From Desulfobacteraceae bacterium (GTDB lineage Bacteria; Desulfobacterota; DSM-4660; Desulfatiglandales; Desulfatiglandaceae), in the NCBI GenBank assembly GCA_020349865.1, contig CP070700.1, positions 1,351,202 to 1,362,649 of the forward strand: a stretch of DNA of 11,448 nt, given 5' to 3'. The notes under the pieces are model-generated. The model saw only the letters and a list, made by a program, of their open reading frames with translations, was not told where the DNA came from and did no database searches. Both the position numbers and the translations under genes were made by a program. Shown in pieces: positions 6,163 through 11,448 of this stretch (positions are counted from its first letter, which is position 1; each line of letters opens with the position of its first letter).

Positions 6163-6360
6163 ATGTTACTGGGTAAACGTTCTGGTGTTGACCGACGCAC
6201 GGGTATTGATAGGCGCAAAGAGTACAATCTTGAATACCTGTTGAACGGAGGGGTCGAGAGAAGGAGATGGAAGGAGCGGAGGTCTAAAATAGAACGTAGA
6301 GCTGGATGGGTGAGAATTAGCGCATGGGTAAGTGCACCTATGGAAGAACTAAAGACTTGA
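6163..6360 (+). CDS. Small Arg-rich protein with DRR/ERR repeats
   Basis: A 65-residue basic protein. ATG 6163 follows GGGGAG at 8 nt, which is better supported than the upstream in-frame TTG at 6112. The translation carries five acidic-Arg-Arg triplets: VDRR (10-12), IDRR (16-18), ERR at 32-34, 38-40 and 44-46, in the pattern KRSGVDRRTGIDRRKE ... ERRRWKERRSKIERR. It ends with GWVRISAWVSAPMEELK. My recollection is that proteins with this pattern recur as small hypotheticals in sulfate-reducing deltaproteobacteria, but I know of no assigned function. Repeated RR pairs with alternating acidic residues suggest binding to nucleic acid, nucleotide or a partner protein, which is an inference only. 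There is no signal peptide or membrane segment. The gene stands alone, about 300 bp ahead of the NadE-like gene. Confidence 0.65.
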   Translation: MLLGKRSGVDRRTGIDRRKEYNLEYLLNGGVERRRWKERRSKIERRAGWVRISAWVSAPMEELKT

Positions 6361-6408
6361 GGATTGTTAGAAGAACCAAACCGAAAATACCCATTGAATC
6401 CGCCAAAG

Positions 6409-6442
6409 ATGACGCCATATGGCATCCACATGACACCATATG
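6409..6442 (+). repeat. Two direct repeats 21 bp apart with a CCATATG core
   Basis: ATGACGCCATATG (6409-6421) and ATGACACCATATG (6430-6442) match at 12 of 13 bases. The 21-bp period is two helical turns, so both would face the same side of the helix. They could be tandem binding sites for a regulator of the downstream gene. Only the repeats are seen directly. Confidence 0.35.
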
Positions 6443-6449
6443 TTGTGAT

Positions 6450-6514
6450 CTCACTTGCGCCATTTGTCAACCCGACTACAATATGTGGAGCGGGTCGCCA
6501 AATGGCGCAATGAG
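6450..6514. repeat. 65-bp palindromic element with long stem
   Basis: The outer stem is perfect over 12 bp (TTGCGCCATTTG, 6455-6466, with CAAATGGCGCAA, 6499-6510). It extends past a single bulged C to CTCA/TGAG (6450-6453 with 6511-6514). After a 3x3 internal loop the stem resumes as ACCCG (6470-6474) with CGGGT (6491-6495), closing a 16-nt loop. There is no T-run. It is either a structured RNA element in the nadE leader or an intergenic palindromic repeat. Confidence 0.65.
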
Positions 6515-6533
6515 AGGCGGACAAGGGTTAATT

Positions 6534-6553
6534 CCCCGCAGCTTGCTGCGAGG
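6534..6553. repeat. 20-bp palindrome
   Basis: CCCCGCAGC-TT-GCTGCGAGG: 9-bp arms with one mismatch and only 2 nt between them. As RNA it would form a compact GC hairpin after opening the centre; as DNA it is a near-perfect dyad. It lies between the 65-bp palindrome and the terminator. Confidence 0.4.
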
Positions 6554-6569
6554 TAGTTCATTATCCAAG

Positions 6570-6597
6570 GCAGGGTCAAGTGGCTCTGCTTTTTTTT
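6570..6597 (+). terminator. Intrinsic terminator 60 bp ahead of nadE (possible attenuator)
   Basis: GCAGGG (6570-6575), loop TCAAGTGG, CTCTGC (6584-6589), then eight T (6590-6597). It ends the transcript of the Arg-rich protein or of the structured leader. Only 60 bp separate it from the nadE start and I see no clear promoter there. The loop also pairs with downstream sequence (CAAGTGGCT 6577-6585 with AGCCACTTG 6610-6618). Since that partner is transcribed after the terminator, a classical antiterminator is not evident. Confidence 0.65.
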
Positions 6598-6657
6598 CCA
6601 GGAATTAAAAGCCACTTGTCTTAATTCGCATTTAAGCTTTCACGAAGGAGGTCATGA

Positions 6658-7623
6658 ATGAACTTTAGTCTTGATGTCCTGAAGATCAATCCTGGTGAAG
6701 AAACCGAGAAGGTCGCTGACTTTGTATTAAACGAGGTAAAAGGAATATATCGAAGACGAGGCGTTATTGTGGGACTGAGCGGAGGGGTTGATTCCGCAGT
6801 TATGGCTGAAATCGCTGTCCGCGCCGTGGGTAAGGAGAATGTGATCGGCCTAATCCTACCTGAGAAGGAATCCAATCCGGTTAGCAGCCAATATGCCGCT
6901 ATGCATGCTAAAACACTCGGCATAGAGTTCAAGGAAATCGATATAACACCTACCGTGGATAGTGTATGCAATTATCAATGGCGCGACGATTATATTAGGA
7001 AACTTGTGCCGGATTACTCTCCAGAGTGCAAGTACAATATTACGCTTCCAACTGACCTTCTGGACCGGAGCGCTTACACCTTTTACGTTCTCCAGGTCCA
7101 ACTGCCAAACGGTACCGTTAAGAAGAAAAGGCTCAACTTTGAGGCCTTTCGCACTATTACAGCTTTTGCAAGCATAAAAATTAGGTCTCGCATGATTCAC
7201 CTTTACAGGGAAGCCGAATACCGTGACCTAATTGTGGCCGGGACGACCAATCGAACGGAGCTTATCCTCGGAGACTTTTGCAAGTATGGTGACGGTGGCA
7301 CAGACCTTGAAGCGCTTGCGCACCTCTATAAAAACCAAATCTATCAGCTTGCTGACTATCTTTGCGTAGTTCCCGAGATCATAGATAGAGAACCGAGTCC
7401 GGACACATTTAGTCTTCCTGTGAGCGACCAAGAATTCTACTTTCGCATCCCCTTTGATAAGCTTGACCTACTTCTTTACGCATGGGAACATCACGTTCCC
7501 ATTGACGAGACTGCCAAGGTGGTGGGAATAACAACCGATGCGGTAGAACGCGTATTTCGGGATTTTAGTGCCAAAAACCGTGCGACCGCACACTTGCGAG
7601 AGATGCCGCACACATTGAGGTAG
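6658..7623 (+). CDS. nadE: NAD(+) synthase family protein (NadE-like, variant)
   Basis: 321-residue adenine-nucleotide alpha-hydrolase of the NadE family; the classical reaction amidates deamido-NAD with ATP and ammonia (last step of NAD synthesis, cytoplasm). The ATP pyrophosphatase P-loop SGGVDS is at 41-46. Further family segments are SSQYAAMHAKTLGIEFKEID (76-95), SIKIRSRMIHLYREAE (172-187), AGTTNRTE (194-201) and KYGDGGTDLEALAHLYKNQ (209-227). Two oddities: about 50 residues between VDSVCNYQWR and the IRSRM helix (roughly 110-165) exceed what compact ammonia-dependent NadE has there, and the C-terminal LWPGQTDE-ELG region is replaced by FSLPVSDQEFYFRIPFDK. There is no glutaminase domain. 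The start is fixed by AAGGAGG at 8 nt; an ATG 4 bp upstream is out of frame and hits a stop after four codons. It could be a NadE paralog acting on another acid substrate. Confidence 0.85.
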   Translation: MNFSLDVLKINPGEETEKVADFVLNEVKGIYRRRGVIVGLSGGVDSAVMAEIAVRAVGKENVIGLILPEKESNPVSSQYAAMHAKTLGIEFKEIDITPTVDSVCNYQWRDDYIRKLVPDYSPECKYNITLPTDLLDRSAYTFYVLQVQLPNGTVKKKRLNFEAFRTITAFASIKIRSRMIHLYREAEYRDLIVAGTTNRTELILGDFCKYGDGGTDLEALAHLYKNQIYQLADYLCVVPEIIDREPSPDTFSLPVSDQEFYFRIPFDKLDLLLYAWEHHVPIDETAKVVGITTDAVERVFRDFSAKNRATAHLREMPHTLR

Positions 7624-7910
7624 CCCCCCGATAAGGTTATTGAACCCGCCCCACAGGGTGGGACTAAGCGAAGCTTTGCCGCCGAAGAAAACTATCTCTT
7701 TTCTGGACGGCACTAATTACACCAGAAGCCCCACGGGGTGTTCTTTTACAGGAATTGCTTCTCAGTAAGTATCACTGAGCCGGTGTACTGACCTACCATG
7801 CAAGTAAATGAACACAGAAATAGCCCTTCTCTTGAACCTATTTTTGGGATAAGATGTTCAAAGTATGCTATAAGTCAGGAAGAAGTTTTTGCTTTTTTAT
7901 AAAATGAAGA
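7624..7910. other. Gap between convergent nadE and PilZ-like genes
   Basis: No gene is seen. A 7-bp hairpin, CCCGCCC-CACA-GGGTGGG (7645-7662, one G-T pair), has no T-run. A possible weak terminator for nadE is listed separately. No clear terminator for the minus-strand gene was found. Confidence 0.4.
7724..7747 (+). terminator. Possible weak terminator after nadE
   Basis: GAA-G-CCC (7725-7731), a 4-nt loop and GGG-TG-TTC form an interrupted stem followed by TTTT. The stem is short and bulged, so support is modest. Confidence 0.25.
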
Positions 7911-8324
7911 TCACTGCGCGTTTAGGGGAAGGGGTTGAGGCGCGGTTACTTCAAAAGTATGATGGGGTTCCTTTCTGCCCTGGCTTTCTAAAATCTCCAA
8001 ACCCACTAAATAATGACCTTTGAAACGTCCTTGATCATTCATGGTGATATGCCGAATCGTTGTGTTCTTAAAATCAGGTGCAAATGCGCGGTTGGCGGGA
8101 TAGCATTTAATATTCAAGGTGTCTCCCCGTTTTACGAGGGGCAGAATATCTGAATCTTCTTTTACAAGAACCCACACGCAGCGGGACGTGATCTGCCAGA
8201 TCTTGAATTGATACGGAACATTGAGTCCATGTACCGAAATTTCTACGCTATAGTATTGCTCAAGGTTTGTACTATGGTCAGAAGTTTCAGCCACCGGTTT
8301 ATCGTTCGTTGTATGATCTTTCAT
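7911..8324 (-). CDS. PilZ-like domain protein lacking the c-di-GMP arginine motif
   Basis: A 137-residue soluble protein. An N-terminal polar tail (about 22 residues) precedes a predicted beta-barrel region: YYSVEISVHGLNVPYQFKIW, ITSRCVWVLVKEDSD, VKRGDTLNIKCYP, then TTIRHITMNDQGRFKGHYLVGLEILE. The order (FKI, ITSRCVWVL, hydrophilic turn, LVGLEIL) resembles the PilZ barrel in which NISxxG is followed by a GLEI/GVEF strand. The RxxxR and DxSxxG residues that bind c-di-GMP are not evident, so any second-messenger binding is doubtful. The start at 8324 follows GGAGG by 9 nt. It has its own near-perfect promoter at 8406-8379 and no operon partner. The family call is by pattern only. Confidence 0.6.
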   Translation of the reverse strand: MKDHTTNDKPVAETSDHSTNLEQYYSVEISVHGLNVPYQFKIWQITSRCVWVLVKEDSDILPLVKRGDTLNIKCYPANRAFAPDFKNTTIRHITMNDQGRFKGHYLVGLEILESQGRKEPHHTFEVTAPQPLPLNAQ

Positions 8325-8378
8325 TGGCCTACACCTCCGCAGGTACAGTCTTCACTCGAACACACTAAAACTTTAAAA

Positions 8379-8406
8379 ATTATACATATATAATTATATT
8401 TGTCAA
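8379..8406 (-). promoter_or_regulatory. Consensus sigma-70 promoter of the PilZ-like gene
   Basis: On the minus strand, TTGACA (8406-8401), a 16-bp spacer, TATAAT (8384-8379). Both boxes are perfect consensus. Transcription would start near 8372, leaving a leader of about 48 nt. Confidence 0.8.
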
Positions 8407-8500
8407 ATATATTTTTATAATTTAACTAAATTTATATGATTGTATAGATATGGTAGTTAGAAATAAATAGTGGTACTAGATATTGTAATCTTTGCTTATA

Positions 8501-8548
8501 TTGAACCCGGATTGTGCAGTAGGAGACTACTGCACAATCCGGGTTCAA
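8501..8548 (+). repeat. 48-bp perfect hairpin element (short form)
   Basis: Two perfect 22-bp arms (8501-8522 and 8527-8548, the left beginning TTGAACCCGGATTGTGC) around the 4-nt loop GAGA. It lies 48 bp upstream of the UPF0280 start codon, in its probable promoter or leader. No T-run follows (AAAAAGAG), so it is not a plus-strand terminator. It corresponds end to end with the 184-bp element at 9907-10090 with the middle missing. Confidence 0.85.
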
Positions 8549-8596
8549 AAAGAGACAAGCTTTTTATCCAAATCCGGCCTGTGGAAAGGACTTACT

Positions 8597-9325
8597 ATGC
8601 CGCTACAGGGGGAGCGCACATACAGAAAGAGGGTGACCGTCAGGAATCTCGTTTCCTTTTGTGTGGCAGTCAAAGAAACCGATTTATGGGTCAGCGCTGA
8701 CTCAAATCTACAGAAAGAGACCAGGGATCTGGTGTTCGATTGTAGACATCAGATTGAGACCTACATAAACAACCACCCTGAGTTTGCAATCACCTTGTCA
8801 ACCTGGCCTGAAGACTCTTATGCCCCTCGGTTGGTGAAGGAAATGATTGATGTGACCAAAAACCTCGGTGTTGGTCCTATGGCATCAGTGGCAGGTGCCA
8901 TCGCCAAGTATGTGGGCGCAGGCCTTCTTAAGTTCTCGGAACAAGTGATTGTTGAGAACGGTGGGGATATCTACCTGAAAGCGAATCAGCCGATTACTGT
9001 GTCAATTTTTGCCGGGACCTCCCCCCTAAGCGAACACTTCGGTCTGCTTATTCCCGTGAAGCACATGCCATTAGGGGTTTGCTCGTCCTCTGCAACGGTT
9101 GGCCATTCCCTGAGCATGGGGGCCGCAGATGCGGTTTGTATTCTTTCACCCTCAGCAGCTCTGGCGGATGGGGCCGCCACGGCCCTTGGCAACAGGATCA
9201 AGAGAAAAGCGGATCTCGAAAAAGTGGCCGGTTGGGCAAGTGATATCAAGGGAATTCTGGGGGGTGTGATTATTTTCGACGACAGAATGGCGACTTGGGG
9301 AAATATCGAGTTGGTGGAACTTTGA
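8597..9325 (+). CDS. UPF0280 family protein
   Basis: A 242-residue protein of the UPF0280 family (COG2122), found in methanogens and many anaerobic deltaproteobacteria; it is related in fold to ApbE-type flavin transferases, but its own reaction is not established. I chose ATG 8597, with AAAGGA 7 nt upstream, because the frame's earlier ATG (8492) would translate the palindromic repeat and add residues unlike the family. Conserved blocks: RNLVSFCVAVKETDLWVSAD (16-35), GVGPMASVAGAIAKYVG (91-107), VIVENGGDIYL (117-127), PLGVCSSSATVGHSLSMG (158-175) and SAALADGAATALGNRIK (186-202). The length is normal. The stop is 15 bp from that of the convergent zinc-ribbon gene. The hairpin at 8501-8548 may affect its expression. 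Confidence 0.92.
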   Translation: MPLQGERTYRKRVTVRNLVSFCVAVKETDLWVSADSNLQKETRDLVFDCRHQIETYINNHPEFAITLSTWPEDSYAPRLVKEMIDVTKNLGVGPMASVAGAIAKYVGAGLLKFSEQVIVENGGDIYLKANQPITVSIFAGTSPLSEHFGLLIPVKHMPLGVCSSSATVGHSLSMGAADAVCILSPSAALADGAATALGNRIKRKADLEKVAGWASDIKGILGGVIIFDDRMATWGNIELVEL

Positions 9326-9340
9326 AGAATAATTACCTGA

Positions 9341-9829
9341 TCAGAGTTCATAGAGCTTATCGTCCACCCTGGGGGGGAGAGATTTCGAAGCCCTGATGAG
9401 CTTTTCTTTAAAACTGAACGGCTCTTCCCCCTCAAGAATATCCCCCATTTCCGCTTCGATCTTCTCAGGATCTTCTCCCGCTTCCATCCTGTTTAAGGCC
9501 TCCTCCATGCCTGGCCCCAGATTTAGACCGGTCATGTCTGTTAGTTTCCGCATCAGGTTTGCCGCCTGTCTGGGATCATCTTCGTTTACGTGTTCCGCTT
9601 CCCTTGCGAGAAGGTTCATTGCCTTCTCCATTTTGCTTTCGTCAAGATCGGGAAGGGGCATATCTTCTTCTTCGCCGCGATTTTGTGGCGTCGCAAAGAC
9701 AGACATGCGCCTTTCCAGTCGGGTTTTTTGACATTTCGGGCATGCGGGTCTTTTTTCGGTATTCACTGATTTGGACAAAAAATTGAAAATCATATTGCAC
9801 TGAGAACAATAAAATTCGTAAATCGGCAT
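9341..9829 (-). CDS. FmdB-type zinc-ribbon protein with acidic helical tail
   Basis: A 162-residue protein. The N terminus, MPIYEFYCSQCNMIF ... RPACPKCQ, is the FmdB/CxxC regulatory-type zinc ribbon, with Cys at 8, 11, 30 and 33 to bind one zinc. After the ribbon comes an acidic helical region of about 115 residues (EEEDMPLPDLDESKMEKAMN; later METGMEE-like segments PGMEEALNRMEAGEDPEKIE), ending SLPPRVDDKLYEL. Plain FmdB proteins are only about 70-110 residues, so the tail is an extension. The ribbon suggests nucleic-acid or protein binding; the role is unknown. The start at 9829 has GAGGTAAGAG just upstream. The open frame continues 127 codons further upstream through the 184-bp repeat, which is not part of the gene. 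It is convergent with UPF0280 and divergent from the metallophosphoesterase operon. Confidence 0.85.
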   Translation of the reverse strand: MPIYEFYCSQCNMIFNFLSKSVNTEKRPACPKCQKTRLERRMSVFATPQNRGEEEDMPLPDLDESKMEKAMNLLAREAEHVNEDDPRQAANLMRKLTDMTGLNLGPGMEEALNRMEAGEDPEKIEAEMGDILEGEEPFSFKEKLIRASKSLPPRVDDKLYEL

Positions 9830-9906
9830 TTCTCTTACCTCGCAAGATAATGTCTTGGAAATATTATTGGTGAAATACAAAAGAAAGTTCTTACAGTCAA
9901 ATGTTT

Positions 9907-10090
9907 TTAAACCCAGATTGTGCAGTAGAATCCGTAGCGAGGCGCAGAAAACTGTGCCGAAACGAGCGGTTGGAGCGATTTTGTGACGTAGGCATATTAA
10001 TAAATATGTCGAGGAGCAAAATCGGGAAACAAGCGTTGCAGCAAGGATTTTCAAGCCGCAGTAGGAGAATACTGCAAACTCTGGGTTAAA
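9907..10090 (+). repeat. 184-bp palindromic repeat element (long form)
   Basis: The left end (9907-9928) matches the left arm of the 48-bp hairpin at 20 of 22 bases; the right end (10069-10090) matches its right arm with about five changes. The shared GAGA loop at 10065-10068 shows the same orientation. The interior is flanked by direct repeats GCAGTAG (9922-9928 and 10058-10064). Inside are smaller stems: GGCGCAG/CTGTGCC near 9941-9958, GATTTTG with CAAAATC around 9979-10023, and GCATATT/AATATGT at the centre. It has no gene. It lies in the intergenic space between the zinc-ribbon gene and the metallophosphoesterase operon and ends 17 bp before the -35 box of the latter. Confidence 0.75.
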
Positions 10091-10107
10091 GGTCCTCAGA
10101 TTATGCC

Positions 10108-10135
10108 TTGTCTTTTTTAATGAGGTTGGTATACT
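10108..10135 (+). promoter_or_regulatory. Candidate promoter of the metallophosphoesterase-HIT-LapA operon
   Basis: TTGTCT (10108-10113), a 16-bp spacer and TATACT (10130-10135), preceded by TGG, which gives an extended -10. It would start transcription near 10142, about 35 nt before the ATG at 10177. Confidence 0.55.
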
Positions 10136-10176
10136 CGAAGGCCAAATTTTAAGCCATTTGGAGGTCGTTGTCCGAT

Positions 10177-10665
10177 ATGAAAATGATGATTGGAGTGATT
10201 TCGGATACACACCTTCGGAGAGTGAACAAAGGGTTTAGGGAGATCTACGACAAGTATCTTTCTGACAAAGATCTCATTTTGCATGCGGGTGACATTGTTT
10301 GTACTGAGGTTGTCGATTTTCTGGGCAGGAATAGTTTTCAAGGCGTATACGGGAACATGGATCCTGTTGAGGTTAGGAAACGCCTTGATGCTAAAAAGAT
10401 AATAGAGCTGGGCCCCTATCGCATAGGACTTATACATGGATGGGGGGCCTCTGCAGGTCTTGAGGATCGCATTTGGACGGAGTTTAAGAACATTGATGTT
10501 ATTATCTATGGTCATACACATAATGCGGCAAATCATATGAGAGAGGGCGTGCTTATTTTCAATCCAGGCACGGCGACCGGCTATAGTTTGTCTGGAGTTC
10601 ACAGCATAGGGGTTTTGGAACTGGATCATACGATCCGTGGCGAAATTATCACATTGGACGGGTAA
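10177..10665 (+). CDS. YfcE/MJ0936-type metallophosphoesterase
   Basis: A 162-residue calcineurin-like phosphoesterase; family members hydrolyse phosphodiesters with two metal ions in the cytoplasm. Metal-binding motifs appear in order: D10-x-H12 (GVISDTH), GD at 38-39 (HAGDIV), GNMD at 59-62, H87 (LIHGW) and GHTH at 112-115. The natural substrate cannot be read from the sequence. ATG 10177 is preferred: GGAGG lies 12 nt ahead, a little far. The in-frame TTG at 10168 would sit only 3 nt from the same site, and ATG 10183 is another option. It is the first gene of a tight operon (3-bp gap to the HIT gene, then a 4-bp overlap to LapA). Confidence 0.92.
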   Translation: MKMMIGVISDTHLRRVNKGFREIYDKYLSDKDLILHAGDIVCTEVVDFLGRNSFQGVYGNMDPVEVRKRLDAKKIIELGPYRIGLIHGWGASAGLEDRIWTEFKNIDVIIYGHTHNAANHMREGVLIFNPGTATGYSLSGVHSIGVLELDHTIRGEIITLDG

Positions 10666-10668
10666 GCG

Positions 10669-11178
10669 ATGAAGGTACTTTGGGCACCGTGGAGAATGGA
10701 ATACATACTGTCCGACCAGAAAAAGGGAGAATGTATTTTCTGCCCGGGAGACGATCGTAGTAAAGATGAAGCGAACTTAATTCTATATGTAGGATCTCTG
10801 AGCATGATCATAATGAATCGCTTCCCCTATATTAACGGACACCTCCTTGTAGCACCTGTCCGGCATGTGCCGGGTTTGGAATCCCTTTCAGAGGATGAAG
10901 TACTGGATCTCTTGCTTATGGTTCGTGAGTCAATTGGTGTTTTAAAGAGAGCAATGAGTCCTGAAGGTTTTAATGTCGGGTTAAACCTTGGTAGTGTTGC
11001 AGGCGCTGGTGTAGAGACGCACCTGCATTTTCATATTGTACCCCGTTGGAATGGTGATACCAATTATATGAGCGTTTTGGGGGAGGTGAGGGTAATTCCC
11101 GAACACATAGATGAGACCTATCGAAAACTCCTCCCACATTTTCGAAAGCTTAAACATGCTCCTGGAGGTGGCGAATGA
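10669..11178 (+). CDS. HIT domain protein (Ap4A phosphorylase/hydrolase-like)
   Basis: A 169-residue nucleotide hydrolase or transferase of the histidine-triad superfamily. The N terminus KVLWAPWRMEYI and CIFC (C22, C25) match the HIT branch with an N-terminal Cys pair, which in related proteins contributes to a zinc site. N50-RFPYINGHLLVAP is the nucleotide-binding region with H58, and the triad H118-L-H120-F-H122 (THLHFHIVPRW) supplies the catalytic histidine. The length agrees with bacterial Ap4A-phosphorylase-like HIT proteins (about 160-170). The start lies 3 bp after the upstream stop with only a weak site (GGACGGG), so translation is probably coupled. The stop overlaps the next start (ATGA). 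Confidence 0.92.
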   Translation: MKVLWAPWRMEYILSDQKKGECIFCPGDDRSKDEANLILYVGSLSMIIMNRFPYINGHLLVAPVRHVPGLESLSEDEVLDLLLMVRESIGVLKRAMSPEGFNVGLNLGSVAGAGVETHLHFHIVPRWNGDTNYMSVLGEVRVIPEHIDETYRKLLPHFRKLKHAPGGGE

Positions 11179-11448
11179 ATCATTTTAAATGGATATTTGT
11201 GGTTTTGTTGGTAGTGCTTGCCTTTATTTTAGCTGTTGAGAACTATGCAACTCTGGTAACTCCCGTTACGTTTAAGGTAGACCTCTTCTTTTTTAAGTAT
11301 GAAACCTCTGGGATGCCTCTATCTCTTTTCGCGATTATTACTTTTTTCATTGGTCTTTTCTCTGCGTGGTTGTACGGGATTAGAGAGCGGTTCAGCCTTA
11401 AGAAACAGATCAAAACCCTTCAACTGAACGCCAAAGAAAAAGATAACG
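11175..11448 (+). CDS. LapA-domain (DUF1049) membrane protein, 3' end outside window
   Basis: The first 91 residues of a two-helix inner-membrane protein. TM1 covers residues about 5-22 (KWIFVVLLVVLAFILAVEN) and is followed by NYATLVTPVTFKVDLFFFKY, the short loop typical of LapA. TM2 covers about 49-69 (LSLFAIITFFIGLFSAWLYG), then a charged, probably coiled-coil tail begins (RERFSLKKQIKTLQLN). In enterobacteria LapA works with LapB in control of lipopolysaccharide assembly; whether lapB follows here lies outside the window. ATG 11175 is preceded by GGAGG and overlaps the HIT stop by 4 bp. Family call by topology and the N-V/I-loop pattern. Confidence 0.8.
   Translation, partial: MNHFKWIFVVLLVVLAFILAVENYATLVTPVTFKVDLFFFKYETSGMPLSLFAIITFFIGLFSAWLYGIRERFSLKKQIKTLQLNAKEKDN

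Noticed and set aside
3767..6466. Shared 14-mer ACTTGCGCCATTTG treated as proof of one repeat family
   Set aside because: An exact 14-mer match is expected about once by chance in a window this long; kept only as supporting evidence together with the palindromes.
8492..8596. 35-codon N-terminal extension of the UPF0280 protein
   Set aside because: It is translated through the palindromic repeat; ATG 8597 has a good ribosome site and matches the family length.
9830..10210. 127-codon N-terminal extension of the zinc-ribbon protein
   Set aside because: It crosses the 184-bp repeat and the opposite operon's promoter; the zinc-ribbon family starts MPIYEF at 9829 with a ribosome site.
1..11448. 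CRISPR array, tRNA or rRNA gene, integrase, phage or defence gene cluster beyond brnTA
   Set aside because: No regularly spaced repeats, RNA folds or hallmark proteins of these kinds were found on either strand.

Overview
The window looks like a chromosomal segment of an anaerobic deltaproteobacterium (Desulfobacterota). This is inferred from gene content, not from a marker gene: a TRAP-type solute receptor, a UPF0280 protein, a long FmdB-type zinc-ribbon protein, a PilZ-like protein lacking the usual arginine motif, an Arg-rich DRR/ERR-repeat miniprotein, and many palindromic intergenic repeats. Coding regions are medium GC; the long gaps are AT-rich.

Layout. 1-560 (minus): 5' part of a DctP-like periplasmic receptor with a perfect inverted repeat in its leader. 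851-1237 (minus): small four-helix membrane protein. 1350-1917 (minus): a BrnT/BrnA-type toxin-antitoxin pair with a near-consensus promoter, a palindromic operator and almost no 5' leader. 1956-3363: about 1.4 kb with no convincing intact gene; it holds a 25-bp repeat also found at 734-758, a gene remnant, and a 248-bp MITE-like element with long terminal inverted repeats. 3364-4534 (plus): a single-domain response regulator, then a DJ-1/PfpI protein with an intrinsic terminator. 4688-5719 (minus): a LOG-family nucleotide-binding protein, convergent with PfpI.

6163-7623 (plus): the Arg-rich miniprotein, about 300 bp dense with palindromes ending in an intrinsic terminator, then a variant NadE-family NAD synthetase. 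7911-8324 (minus): the PilZ-like protein, with its own consensus promoter. 8597-9325 (plus): UPF0280 protein, convergent with the zinc-ribbon protein at 9341-9829 (minus). 10177-11448 (plus): a tight operon of metallophosphoesterase, HIT protein and LapA-domain membrane protein that runs off the end.

No single new defence or biosynthetic system stands out. The clearest unexplained signals are repeat-borne. A 48-bp near-perfect hairpin (8501-8548) and a 184-bp relative (9907-10090) differ by exactly one 136-bp unit bounded by 7-bp direct repeats. The others are the 248-bp MITE-like element, the 25-bp repeats bracketing the toxin-antitoxin region, and the structured leader of nadE.
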